Positions 6,874 through 13,386 of a DNA stretch of 18,277 bases are shown in pieces. Every line of letters starts with the position of its first letter. The first letter of the stretch is position 1. The translations under genes were made by a program, and so were the position numbers. This DNA comes from BRH-c25 sp035417425. GTDB taxonomy: Bacteria > Bacillota > Clostridia > Lutisporales > Lutisporaceae. The notes below the pieces were generated by a model, which saw only the letters and a list, made by a program, of their open reading frames with translations, made no database searches and had not been told where the DNA came from. The stretch spans positions 1 to 18,277 of the forward strand of contig DAOLPD010000043.1 in NCBI GenBank assembly GCA_035417425.1, given 5' to 3'.

Positions 6874-7071
6874 GTGAAGTCATATTCTTCGCGAGAAGTG
6901 ATTAAAATACTAGAAGAAAACGGATGGTATTTTATTAGGTGTGTTGGAGATCATTATCAGTTTAAGCATAAATCAAAATCAGGTAAAGTAACAATAACGC
7001 ATCCGGTAAAAGACATACCCATTGAAACTCTGAAAAACATAGAAAAACAGGCGGGAATAAAATTCAAATAA
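6874..7071 (+). CDS. hicA: HicA-type mRNA interferase toxin
   Basis: Toxin of a type II hicAB pair; HicA proteins have a double-stranded-RNA-binding-like fold and cleave mRNA independently of the ribosome when freed from HicB. The 65-residue product shows the family pattern: SSREVIKILEENGW, then GDHYQFKH with the catalytic-type His at 27, then VTITHPVKDIPIETLKNIEKQAGI. It starts at a GTG (6874), with AGGGGG 7 nt upstream. hicB begins 54 nt after its stop. It is intact and of normal size, unlike the HicA-like protein at 8488. Expected to be repressed by HicB acting on the palindrome at 6833-6852. Confidence 0.92.
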   Translation: MKSYSSREVIKILEENGWYFIRCVGDHYQFKHKSKSGKVTITHPVKDIPIETLKNIEKQAGIKFK

Positions 7072-7125
7072 TTCCTGCTCCTTTTATAAAAATAAAATAT
7101 AAATAATTATAAGGAGATATTTCTT

Positions 7126-7542
7126 ATGAAAAAAGATCATTATATTTATCCCGCAGTATTCAACTATGCGGAAGACGGAATTTCCATTATATTTCCAGAT
7201 TTGCCTGGTTGTTTGCCCTGTGCATCTAATGTTGATGAAGCAATACACAATGCTAAGGAAGCCTTGGCACTCCATTTATATGGAATGGAAGAAGATAATG
7301 ACTTAATACCCGAGCCTACAGCTATAAATAAGATTAAATTGAAGCCGAATCAAGCAATTGTTCTGGTTGAGGTACACATGCCCCTCTATAGGGAAGCAAT
7401 AGAGAATGAATATGTCAGAAAAAACGTGACTTTACCCTATTGGCTTGAGAAACTTGCTGAAAAAAGAGGTATAAATTTTTCTCAGTTACTTCAAAAATCT
7501 TTGAAGGATGTTCTTGGTATTGAAGAGTATAAACACTCTTAA
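7126..7542 (+). CDS. hicB: HicB antitoxin with ribbon-helix-helix C-terminus
   Basis: Neutralises HicA and probably represses the operon. The N-terminal partial RNase-H-like fold is seen in YIYPAVFNYAEDGISIIFPDLPGC (7-29) and ASNVDEAIHNAKEALALHL (33-51). The C-terminus (about 98-131, KNVTLPYWLEKLAEKRGINF, then QLLQKSLKDVLGI) fits a ribbon-helix-helix DNA-binding domain. AAGGAG lies 9 nt before the ATG. The 138-residue length is normal. Its stop codon shares the TTAA at 7539-7542 with the stop of the convergent DUF1835 gene, leaving no room for a separate terminator. Pieces of close hicB relatives occur at 10836-10907 and 10987-11037. Confidence 0.92.
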   Translation: MKKDHYIYPAVFNYAEDGISIIFPDLPGCLPCASNVDEAIHNAKEALALHLYGMEEDNDLIPEPTAINKIKLKPNQAIVLVEVHMPLYREAIENEYVRKNVTLPYWLEKLAEKRGINFSQLLQKSLKDVLGIEEYKHS

Positions 7543-8429
7543 AGCTTTACTTTCCTTAGAATTTTTCCATATGGGTGAGATGCATCTTTATCTGCAACAA
7601 TTTCTAATTCGCCATCAGCTATCATCTTTTTAATACGTAAGGCATACCATCCATCTCCAACTCCTAAGGGATATTTCCCCAAAATAGTCCCAATAAGTTT
7701 AGCCATAACAAATTCCTGGTCGGGTATGTTTTTAATAATGATATGGTCATAAAAATCTTCGGGAACAGAAATCAGCTTACCATTGACTAGTGCCCGCAAT
7801 GGCGCATTTTCAGCTCTTAGATCATTCCAAAGACTGCTTTGCATGCGTTTTTCATTATTAGATATCTCACGTTCCAAAGTCAAGAATCTATGAAAATGAC
7901 CAGGTAAAATCTCTGTCCAATCAGCGTAGGATTGTATCGTGTTATCAGAGATTTTCCAATACTCAGGCAGTGAAATAGTATTGATTTTGCATTCAATGTT
8001 TCGCAAAGCGTCACAAAGAAAAGCAAAAGCACAAGCCGAATATGGTGTATTACTTTTCCAAACTCGTATAGGTTCTCCGCTTTTTGCGTTGATAAGCAGT
8101 TTTTCAAAATCTTCACGCTGAGAGTTGAAATATCGTTCTATTTCGTTGTCCTCAAAGGTTACTGACCCAAACACTTTTTTAAATACATTTTTACGAGCTT
8201 CACTATCAATTCCGCCGGCAATATCACCTATATCCAGGTTAAATCCAATGCAGACTACATCTTTGAAATTTCCTCCAAGGGCTTTGCCTTCAAACTGTTT
8301 TTCCGATTCCTCTTCTGATGGCTTCTTACCTATATATCCGACAGCACCATTAAGCATATTTTGTTTGTTGTAGTTTTTTGCCACTTTCATTGCACCTTTT
8401 GCGCTATCACTGAATACGACTTCTAACAT
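7539..8429 (-). CDS. DUF1835/DUF3658 domain protein
   Basis: Function unknown. The N-terminal half matches DUF1835 (MLEVVFSDSAKGAMKVA, then CIGFNLDIGDI at about 60-70, later RVWKSNTPYSACAFAFLCDAL). The C-terminal half matches DUF3658 (LRALVNGKLISVPEDFYD, then MAKLIGTILGKYPLGVGDGWYALRI). The two domains normally occur together, and 296 residues is a usual length. AGGCGGTGA precedes the ATG at 8429. It lies 58 bp downstream of the HicA-like gene on the same strand, so it may be cotranscribed with that TA pair; the hairpin at 8457-8477 between them may reduce expression. It converges on hicB with a 4-bp overlap. Biochemical activity is not known for the family. Confidence 0.85.
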   Translation of the reverse strand: MLEVVFSDSAKGAMKVAKNYNKQNMLNGAVGYIGKKPSEEESEKQFEGKALGGNFKDVVCIGFNLDIGDIAGGIDSEARKNVFKKVFGSVTFEDNEIERYFNSQREDFEKLLINAKSGEPIRVWKSNTPYSACAFAFLCDALRNIECKINTISLPEYWKISDNTIQSYADWTEILPGHFHRFLTLEREISNNEKRMQSSLWNDLRAENAPLRALVNGKLISVPEDFYDHIIIKNIPDQEFVMAKLIGTILGKYPLGVGDGWYALRIKKMIADGELEIVADKDASHPYGKILRKVKL

Positions 8430-8456
8430 ATAATCACCGCCTATTATATAATTATT

Positions 8457-8477
8457 GGGGTGTCTAAAAGACGCCCC
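8457..8477 (-). terminator. Hairpin between the TA pair and the DUF1835 gene
   Basis: GGGG.GTCT and AGAC.CCCC form an 8-bp stem with one internal mismatch around TTT. It is followed by an AT-rich stretch but no continuous T run, so it is at best a weak terminator or attenuator. Confidence 0.35.
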
Positions 8478-8487
8478 TACGCATAAT

Positions 8488-8730
8488 CTATATACTGTTT
8501 AAGTAATTATTGTATTCTTGCGCGGTACTAAAACCTAATTCTTTTAAATAGCAGTTGAAAGTTCCTGTTGGTACATCTTTACCACCGCTATTCTTGTTTA
8601 TCATTATTCTAGCAAACTTGCCTTTTACAAAACCTTTCCATAGTATACCATTTGTTTTCGGGACACCCTTTAAGCCCAAGGCTTTACACACCCTTTCCAG
8701 GTCGCGAAAACTCGTTGTTAATATTGCCAC
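8488..8730 (-). CDS. HicA-like toxin lacking the usual catalytic His
   Basis: An 80-residue protein whose C-terminal half has the HicA signature (SGGKDVPTGTFNCYLKELGF, 48-67; compare the HicA pattern H..D.p.GTl..ilkq.gl). The expected catalytic His after the first strand (GSH.. in HicA) is replaced in KTNGILWKGF, and the basic/His segment is RIMINKNS, so there is no histidine in the protein at all. It begins at a GTG 8 nt after the stop of the antitoxin-like gene, without a clear SD, suggesting translational coupling. It could be an inactivated toxin, a toxin with another chemistry, or a partner with a structural role. Family placement is moderate confidence. Confidence 0.6.
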   Translation of the reverse strand: MAILTTSFRDLERVCKALGLKGVPKTNGILWKGFVKGKFARIMINKNSGGKDVPTGTFNCYLKELGFSTAQEYNNYLNSI

Positions 8731-8738
8731 TTCGTTTA

Positions 8739-9191
8739 CTATACTAGGTTCAACACCCTTAATAACTCTGATTCAGTTTTACAGTAGCTAATTCTCATAA
8801 AGTAAGGATATTGCTTTTTTTGGGGATCCATTCTCATGTATAGCTCTATATCTTCAAAAAAGTCTTCCGTTAATGCCATAACGTTATCCAATACAATTCT
8901 TATAGCTTCTTCCTTTGTATCCCCACTTCCGAATGCATTTATTTCTTTTAAACAGATTTCGTGCTGCTTCGTTTCTCCATCGTATGTTATTTCAGGATTA
9001 AACTCGTATTTTTCTAATATATCTTTTAACAGGTCTGTTGAAATAATTGATACTGTCGGGCCTCCCTTTTTCACATTACCGGTTAAAACAACCTGAAAGT
9101 TGTTTATAACCTTGAAGATTATGTCAGATACATTATTTCTAAAGTCTTTAAGACCTATTATTTTCATACCCCCGATATTTTCCACGTTCAT
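8739..9191 (-). CDS. Hybrid antitoxin: Phd/YefM-like N-terminus with HicB-like C-terminus
   Basis: 150 residues from ATG at 9191, chosen because AAAAGGAGG ends 4 nt upstream; an in-frame ATG at 9323 lacks an SD and its extra 44 residues are Asn/Lys/Arg-rich and unlike a domain. Residues 9-60 (MKIIGLKDFRNNVSDIIFKV, then NFQVVLTGNVKKGGPTVSIIS) resemble the Phd/YefM DNA-binding fold. Residues about 75-110 (HEICLKEINAFGSGDTKEEA) resemble the HicB half that binds HicA (AxxxEixafgsGdTkeEA). It precedes the HicA-like gene, the reverse of classical hicAB order. A consensus promoter with a palindrome lies upstream, consistent with autorepression. The TA assignment is inference from fold-level patterns and gene order. 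Confidence 0.65.
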   Translation of the reverse strand: MNVENIGGMKIIGLKDFRNNVSDIIFKVINNFQVVLTGNVKKGGPTVSIISTDLLKDILEKYEFNPEITYDGETKQHEICLKEINAFGSGDTKEEAIRIVLDNVMALTEDFFEDIELYMRMDPQKKQYPYFMRISYCKTESELLRVLNLV

Positions 9192-9343
9192 AAATCCTCC
9201 TTTTAATAAAGGCCTCGCCTCGCCTTTGTTGCCTTCCTGACTATCGTCCTTTTTAAATCTGGTTTCCCTGCAATTTTTACAATTGTTTATTTCTCTATTC
9301 CGTTTGCCATTATTTTTTTCCATATTAGTATTACCCTGCCTTT

Positions 9344-9372
9344 ATTATAATTTTATGTTTACGTCGTGTCTA
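9344..9372 (-). promoter_or_regulatory. Promoter of the hybrid TA operon
   Basis: On the minus strand TAGACA (9372-9367), 17-bp spacer, TATAAT (9349-9344): five of six -35 bases and all -10 bases fit the housekeeping consensus. Transcription would start near 9337, leaving a leader of about 145 nt. Confidence 0.7.
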
Positions 9373-9394
9373 TAGTGTACACTATGTATACTAT
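9372..9394. promoter_or_regulatory. Palindromic operator candidate upstream of the hybrid TA -35
   Basis: ATAGTGTACACTAT (9372-9385) is a perfect palindrome. The adjoining GTATACTAT (9386-9394) is a third, near-identical half-site (ATAGTATAC on the minus strand). The site touches the -35 element, as expected for an autoregulating antitoxin. Confidence 0.5.
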
Positions 9395-9444
9395 CCTTTT
9401 TAAAATATTTTACTCTGATTTCATTGGGTAATAGAAAAGAATCA

Positions 9445-9469
9445 GCCGCTCTTTTCAATCAAGAGCGGC
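9445..9469 (-). terminator. Terminator after the TIR gene
   Basis: Nine-base arms GCCGCTCTT / AAGAGCGGC around 7 nt, followed on the minus strand by a T-rich stretch (TGATTCTTTTCTATT). It lies about 60 bp after the TIR stop. Its sequence style resembles the terminator of the hicB relic at 10903-10942. Confidence 0.65.
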
Positions 9470-9529
9470 GGTTATTTTATCTGGAAAAATGGCTGGCATG
9501 TATTGATAACAATTTAGATACTCACTTTA

Positions 9530-10516
9530 TTAGGGTCGGGGTGTATGTACAAAACTCATATTAGAAACCGTAAATGTACCCATTTCTTCAATATCACTAT
9601 TCTCAAAAACAAATGTAAGCTCTCTCATATGCCTCCAGTTGCCGATTATATCATTAACATCCCTAAGACAAATATTTACCTCCCGAGAATTTTTAGTGAG
9701 ATCAACTATATATTCGCCTATTTTAGTCAGTTCTTTATCCGGAAATCTATTTTTGAATTCTACCTTCATGGCTTTAATAGTTCTGAGTGCGTCTACTCTA
9801 AATGAAAGAGAGCTATTATTGGCAATTAATCCTGTCCAGTCAGTATCTCTCAAATCGAAATAAAAACCTACATAATTTGGGTTTGATGTACTGAAATCTA
9901 TTTTTATTCTAATCCTTTCATTGTCACTTTGCAGGATGCGCAGTGTATTTGAATTGCCATCCGCATGAAAAGCATAGCATCTCGTGTAATCAGGTAATGG
10001 GGGAAGCTCAGCATGTATTTGACCAATATTGAATAATGTTTCTTTAAACTCAGTCTCAGCATCTATTTTTTGAGTCAAGTTTATTTTACGGCTTATTTTT
10101 GATAAATCCGTATCTCTTTTTATATTCTCCACAAATTCAGATATACTTTCCTTATCTCTTAGGTCAACAAACCATGCTTGTATTCCCATAAGCGGAGACT
10201 CTAATAAATCTTCAAACTTGCATGGAGCAACTAATATCAGCGTTATATTCTTATCTAACCCCCAAGCTGCACCCAATTCGCATAAACAATATCTTCTTTT
10301 TAATGATCCTGGTGTAATCATAATAATTGCTCTATCACATTCCGTTATTATTTTCCTTATATAATCATTGAAGTTAACTCCTGTCGGAATTATATTTCTG
10401 CCTACATAGCAGTTATACATTTGCTCCAAATCAATTTCATACATTTTATTTAGAAAAGCCATTAAGCTGTCCACAAGTTCTCTGTCTTCCTTCGAACACC
10501 CGAAAAACAATCTCAT
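9530..10516 (-). CDS. TIR-domain protein with carbohydrate-binding-like beta-sandwich C-terminus
   Basis: 328 residues from ATG at 10516, 9 nt after AAGGGGG (a GTG at 10522 is the alternative). Residues 1-125 form a bacterial TIR domain: LFFGCSKEDRELVDSLMAFL, then the GRNIIPTGVNFNDYIRKII loop and helix, ITECDRAIIMITPGSLKR, and YCLCELGAAWGL with E80 at the catalytic NAD-hydrolase position. Residues about 178-325 are beta-rich (RIRIKIDFST, YVGFYFDLRDTDWTGL, SLSFRVDAL, REVNICLRDVNDI, RELTFVFENSDIEEMGTFTVSNMSF). They resemble jelly-roll carbohydrate-binding modules of the CBM11/CIA30 type. Known bacterial TIR effectors degrade NAD or make signal nucleotides in anti-phage defence; a beta-sandwich sensor coupled to this is inference. 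It appears single-gene, with its own terminator, and sits in the accessory island divergent from the hicB relics. Confidence 0.8.
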   Translation of the reverse strand: MRLFFGCSKEDRELVDSLMAFLNKMYEIDLEQMYNCYVGRNIIPTGVNFNDYIRKIITECDRAIIMITPGSLKRRYCLCELGAAWGLDKNITLILVAPCKFEDLLESPLMGIQAWFVDLRDKESISEFVENIKRDTDLSKISRKINLTQKIDAETEFKETLFNIGQIHAELPPLPDYTRCYAFHADGNSNTLRILQSDNERIRIKIDFSTSNPNYVGFYFDLRDTDWTGLIANNSSLSFRVDALRTIKAMKVEFKNRFPDKELTKIGEYIVDLTKNSREVNICLRDVNDIIGNWRHMRELTFVFENSDIEEMGTFTVSNMSFVHTPRP

Positions 10517-10522
10517 CTCCAC

Positions 10523-10753
10523 AAACCCCCTTCTATTATTTAGGTATTTTCCAATATTATACTATTTGATTTAATATATTAGTACATCATAATTGAATCT
10601 GTCCATTATTTCCAAGATTACATCTATCTTTCAACATATGAAGTTATTACAGTTAACTATGCAATCAATATGTATACCACCCCCCCAAATGTTGTTATTG
10701 ACTCCTGCTCTATCCGTTTGCCTCTCGAACAATAACATCAATTACCTCAAGGT
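10523..10753. other. Intergenic DNA between the TIR gene and the hicAB relic
   Basis: No gene is supported here. It contains the TIR -10 element, a run of eight C at about 10679-10686, distant 8-bp arms TGTTATTG / CAATAACA (10693-10700, 10730-10737), and a dyad AATTACCT..AGGTAATT (10740-10757) that ends exactly where similarity to the intact hicAB upstream region begins. Confidence 0.4.
10556..10561 (-). promoter_or_regulatory. -10 element for the TIR gene
   Basis: Minus-strand TATAAT about 40 bp before the TIR start. The hexamer 17 bp upstream (TACTAA) is a poor -35, so only the -10 is supported. Confidence 0.4.
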
Positions 10754-10844
10754 AATTTATATTATTCGCTTTTTATTTCCATAATCCTCCATAAATGTTA
10801 AAATAATATCTGACAAAATTATAATCAATATATCTGCAAGCATA
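10754..10844. repeat. hicAB upstream repeat, copy 2
   Basis: Matches 6746-6835 upstream of the intact hicAB (about 48 of 57 identical over the first ungapped block, then a single-base indel). Similarity stops at a GCATAA sequence where copy 1 continues as GCATTATAAT, that is, at the position of the missing promoter. Confidence 0.75.
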
Positions 10845-10907
10845 AACCTTTATCAGGTGCTTCTGAATGCCTTAAAGGATAAACTGGGCATTGGGGAATA
10901 CAAATAG
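10836..10907 (+). pseudogene. hicB relic: C-terminal helix of a deleted hicAB locus
   Basis: The frame ending at TAG 10905-10907 reads ASINLYQVLLNALKDKLGIGEYK. It aligns with the end of the intact HicB (GINFSQLLQKSLKDVLGIEEYK). It is joined directly to a copy of the hicAB upstream region, so the promoter, hicA and most of hicB have been lost in one internal deletion. The junction lies at about 10836-10844, where both sides share GCATAA-like bases. A strong terminator overlaps its stop codon. Confidence 0.75.
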
Positions 10908-10946
10908 CCGTCATTCTTTTCCAATTAAGAATGACGGCTATTTTTT
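10903..10946 (+). terminator. Strong terminator overlapping the hicB relic stop
   Basis: Perfect 16-base arms (10903-10918 and 10927-10942) around an 8-nt loop, ending in a run of six T at 10941-10946. The TAG stop lies within the ascending arm. It presumably ended the lost hicAB operon. Confidence 0.8.
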
Positions 10947-10986
10947 ATGTTCTAAAGTTCAGTGCCTGGAACTTATCCTTTTCTGC

Positions 10987-11037
10987 TATGTGAGAAATAA
11001 TGTGACATTACCCCATTGGCTTGACGACTTTTTCTAA
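10987..11037 (+). pseudogene. Second hicB fragment: ribbon-helix-helix strand
   Basis: 10987-11024 matches 7411-7448 of the intact hicB at 33 of 38 bases. In frame it reads YVRNNVTLPHWLDDFF followed by a stop; intact HicB has YVRKNVTLPYWLEK. It lies downstream of the C-terminal relic, so the pieces are in the wrong order for one gene and imply a second decayed copy or a rearrangement. The following stretch to about 11132 shows nothing recognisable. Confidence 0.7.
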
Positions 11038-11132
11038 AATAACCCCTAAAGATGGCTGTTAGCAAGCAAGACAAGGTGTGCAAGGCTAAAAACTCGGAGC
11101 GCGGAGTAGAATAGATTGTATTTATCTTTAGT

Positions 11133-11987
11133 TTAGTTATTGTTATAACCAAAGATTCTTGTTTGCAAAGTTTCTTTCCACCATGATTCTCTTTCTAATA
11201 CGACTTGGTCATCTACTTTTGCATTGTAATTTTCAAGAATAGAAAAGTGAAAGTTAGCTTTTATGTAATCAAAACCTTTATTTTTCACCAATTCTTGTAA
11301 TTCAACATTCCCACCATGACCATTAGTTACATAACTTCTCCATCGTTGTAACAGCATTCCATAATCACTTGTAGCAGATCCTACATACATTTTTCCATTG
11401 CTTTTATCTGTCAGTAAATATACTGCTTTTTGATTTTCAAGTGCCGCAATCCAGTCAGACTTGCCACTCTTTATAATTGATTCCAATTGCTTAAAGGATA
11501 CCCTGACCTTATCATATCCGGGAAAATTCTCGCCACCATATAATGAAGGCAAAATTTCCTTAACATTACTGTTATCAATATATTTTGAGAGATTAAAGGT
11601 ATATCGTGCAAAGGTATTCCCTTTGACCAGTTTAATAACTAGTCTGCCAAAATAAGGCTTATATTTATCAAATATTTTTACTTTTGCCCATGTGTTTTCC
11701 GGCACTTCAATAACTTCAGCTGCTGAAGTAAAAAGCCACTCATTTTCCCTTATTCTTACGAAGCTAAAAACCCATTGTCCTGGACTAAAGTTCCTGTTCT
11801 TACCGTACCAACCCCAGTATCCACACTCAGGACAAGTTCCATTTATCTTATCCATGTCGCTGCAATAAAGCCAAAGATTAATATAAGCTTCTCCTCCATT
11901 ACCTGCCTGCATATTAAGTTCGATCTTACTATTTAAAATTTCATCGTTACTCAGCCCTAAAATATCATTCAGCTTTATATTATGCAT
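11133..11987 (-). CDS. GIY-YIG nuclease family protein
   Basis: 284 residues from ATG at 11987, preceded 7 nt upstream by GGGGGG; in-frame TTG at 12008 is rejected because it precedes that SD. The C-terminal about 100 residues carry the GIY-YIG fold: VYLLTDKSNGKMYVGSA (189-205, the GIY and YIG strands), LLQRWRSY with the conserved Arg (215 or 217), and LERESWWKETLQTRIFGYN with the metal-binding Glu (265 or 267). The N-terminal about 185 residues are beta-rich and have one CPEC motif (52-55) but no second Cys pair. Known GIY-YIG proteins cut DNA (repair, mobile or restriction enzymes); the target here is unknown. It follows rbgA by 47 nt with no clear terminator, so it may be read with the rbgA operon even though it belongs to the accessory island. 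Confidence 0.85.
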   Translation of the reverse strand: MHNIKLNDILGLSNDEILNSKIELNMQAGNGGEAYINLWLYCSDMDKINGTCPECGYWGWYGKNRNFSPGQWVFSFVRIRENEWLFTSAAEVIEVPENTWAKVKIFDKYKPYFGRLVIKLVKGNTFARYTFNLSKYIDNSNVKEILPSLYGGENFPGYDKVRVSFKQLESIIKSGKSDWIAALENQKAVYLLTDKSNGKMYVGSATSDYGMLLQRWRSYVTNGHGGNVELQELVKNKGFDYIKANFHFSILENYNAKVDDQVVLERESWWKETLQTRIFGYNNN

Positions 11988-12034
11988 GCATTTTCCCCCC
12001 TTCAGCAAGTTGAAAACATGTTATCAGAATATCC

Positions 12035-12892
12035 TTAGTAGTCTTCAGGTGTCTCAAGAGATATAGCTCCTATCTTTCCTCCCCGGAACTCATCCAGCAG
12101 CATTGTGGAAGCTCTCAGTAGGTCAACTTCTCCTCCTGCTATTATGCAGCCTCTTTTTCTGCCTATACGTTCCAGAAGCTCTTCCGATGAAATACCTTCC
12201 GGTATATCCTCCAGCTTATATCTGCTCTTCAGCTTTTCCGGAAACTTCTCTGCCAATACCTGAAGCAGATTTTGAGCCAGTTCATTGACATCCAATATCT
12301 CATCCTTTATTGCTCCGGTAAAGGCAAGATACATTCCGGCCCTTTTATCTTCGAATTTGGGCCACAGGATTCCCGGTGTGTCCAGAAGTTCAAGTTCGTT
12401 GCTAACCTTTATCCATTGCTTTGATTTTGTAACCCCCGGCCTGTCTCCGGTCTGAGCCGCGCTTCTTCCTGCTATCCTGTTAATGAACGTTGACTTTCCG
12501 ACATTCGGTATTCCGATTATAAGAGCCCTGGTTGTCTTTACCAGCAGCCCCTTGCTCTTCAGCCTGTCAAGCTTTTCCTTCATAAGCTGTTTAGATGCAG
12601 ACAGTACATTCTTGAGTCCATTGCCTTTCAAAGAATTAACCAATATCGCCCTAGTGTTTTCCTGGTTGAAATATTCCAACCACTTTGCATTAATTGAAGG
12701 ATCAGCCAGATCGCTTTTATTCAGCACAATTATCCGTTTTTTATTCCCGACAATCTCATCAACTTCAGGGTTCCTGCTGCTCATTGGAATTCTTGCATCC
12801 AGAAGCTCTATTACGATATCAACCAGCTTCAGCTCTTCTGTTATTTTTCTCTTTGCTTTGGCCATATGCCCCGGATACCATTGAATGTTCAT
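12035..12892 (-). CDS. rbgA: Ribosome biogenesis GTPase RbgA (YlqF)
   Basis: Circularly permuted GTPase needed for late 50S subunit assembly. The permuted motif order is visible: NKSD (58-61, G4) comes before GIPNVGKST (127-135, G1), then DRPGVTK (150-156, G2 region) and DTPG (171-174, G3). The N-terminal IQWYPGHMAKA is the YlqF signature with the His used in GTP hydrolysis. The C-terminal about 100 residues form the ANTAR-like RNA-binding part. ATG at 12892 was chosen (GGAGTGA 5 nt upstream), giving 285 residues as in other RbgA; a TTG at 12916 lies in the terminator region. It follows rplS, with a terminator-like hairpin between them, so it is probably expressed by read-through. Confidence 0.96.
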   Translation of the reverse strand: MNIQWYPGHMAKAKRKITEELKLVDIVIELLDARIPMSSRNPEVDEIVGNKKRIIVLNKSDLADPSINAKWLEYFNQENTRAILVNSLKGNGLKNVLSASKQLMKEKLDRLKSKGLLVKTTRALIIGIPNVGKSTFINRIAGRSAAQTGDRPGVTKSKQWIKVSNELELLDTPGILWPKFEDKRAGMYLAFTGAIKDEILDVNELAQNLLQVLAEKFPEKLKSRYKLEDIPEGISSEELLERIGRKRGCIIAGGEVDLLRASTMLLDEFRGGKIGAISLETPEDY

Positions 12893-12915
12893 ATGTATCA
12901 CTCCAATAAAAAACA

Positions 12916-12938
12916 AAAAGGGCTATTAAGCCCCTTTT
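12916..12938 (-). terminator. Terminator-like hairpin between rplS and rbgA
   Basis: AAAAGGGGCT / AGCCCTTTT-type arms around a TAAT loop, followed on the minus strand by TTTTTGTTTTTTATT. It starts within the rplS stop codon and ends about 24 nt before the rbgA start, leaving no room for a promoter in between, so it probably tunes rbgA relative to rplS. Confidence 0.75.
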
Positions 12939-13278
12939 ATCTTATTTCCTTAATCTTAGCACGCTTGCCTACTCTGCCTCTCAAGTAGTTGATTTTGGCT
13001 CTTCTTACTTTACCTTTTCTTACGACTTCAATCCTGTCCAGTTTCGGTGAGTGTAAAGGGAAGGTTCTTTCCACACCCACACCATAAGAAATCCTTCTTA
13101 CGGTAAAAGTCTCTGACAGTCCACCACCCTGTCTTTTCATAACAATACCTTCGTACACCTGAATTCTTTCTCTGTTTCCTTCTTTAACCTTAACGTGCAC
13201 TTTTACAGTGTCTCCTACGTTAAAATCAGGTATATCATTTCTAAGCTGTTCGCTTTCTATTACTTTAATCAAATCCAT
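12937..13278 (-). CDS. rplS: 50S ribosomal protein L19
   Basis: Large-subunit protein at the 30S-50S interface. 113 residues from ATG at 13278, preceded by GGAGGG; an in-frame ATG at 13332 would add unrelated residues and ignore this SD. The sequence shows the L19 pattern IPDFNVGDTVKVHVKVKEG, RIQVYEGIVMKRQGGGLSETFTVRRISYGVGVERTFPLHSP, and the basic tail VRRAKINYLRGRVGKRAKI. Normal length. It has its own promoter (13387-13415) and a structured leader after trmD. Confidence 0.98.
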   Translation of the reverse strand: MDLIKVIESEQLRNDIPDFNVGDTVKVHVKVKEGNRERIQVYEGIVMKRQGGGLSETFTVRRISYGVGVERTFPLHSPKLDRIEVVRKGKVRRAKINYLRGRVGKRAKIKEIR

Positions 13279-13381
13279 CACAATGTCCCTCCTTCCATCA
13301 TAGACGTTCATGTACAATAATAATTCATGCAATTCATATTAACTGCATCGGTGCTTTTACAGCGGAACGCCCGTAATAACG
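13279..13381 (-). promoter_or_regulatory. rplS leader, possible L19 autoregulatory element
   Basis: From the predicted start near 13380 to the SD the leader is about 100 nt. ACGTT at its 5' end can pair with AACGT near 13311-13315, and GATGCA..TGCAT-type arms pair inside. A ribosomal-protein L19 leader family is known upstream of rplS in low-GC Gram-positives; position and size fit, but the match to its consensus was not tested. Confidence 0.45.
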
Positions 13382-13386
13382 TTAAA

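Noticed and set aside
8430..8450. TATAAT-like sequence just upstream of the DUF1835 gene as its promoter
   Set aside because: It lies so close to the SD that transcription would start at or within the ribosome binding site.
9192..9323. N-terminal extension of the hybrid antitoxin, with a CxxC
   Set aside because: A strong SD sits directly before the inner ATG at 9191, and the extension is Asn/Lys/Arg-rich without domain features; a short leader peptide cannot be excluded.
10523..11132. CRISPR array or transposon end in the relic region
   Set aside because: Repeats here are hicAB-related single copies, not regularly spaced; no terminal inverted repeats or transposase were seen.
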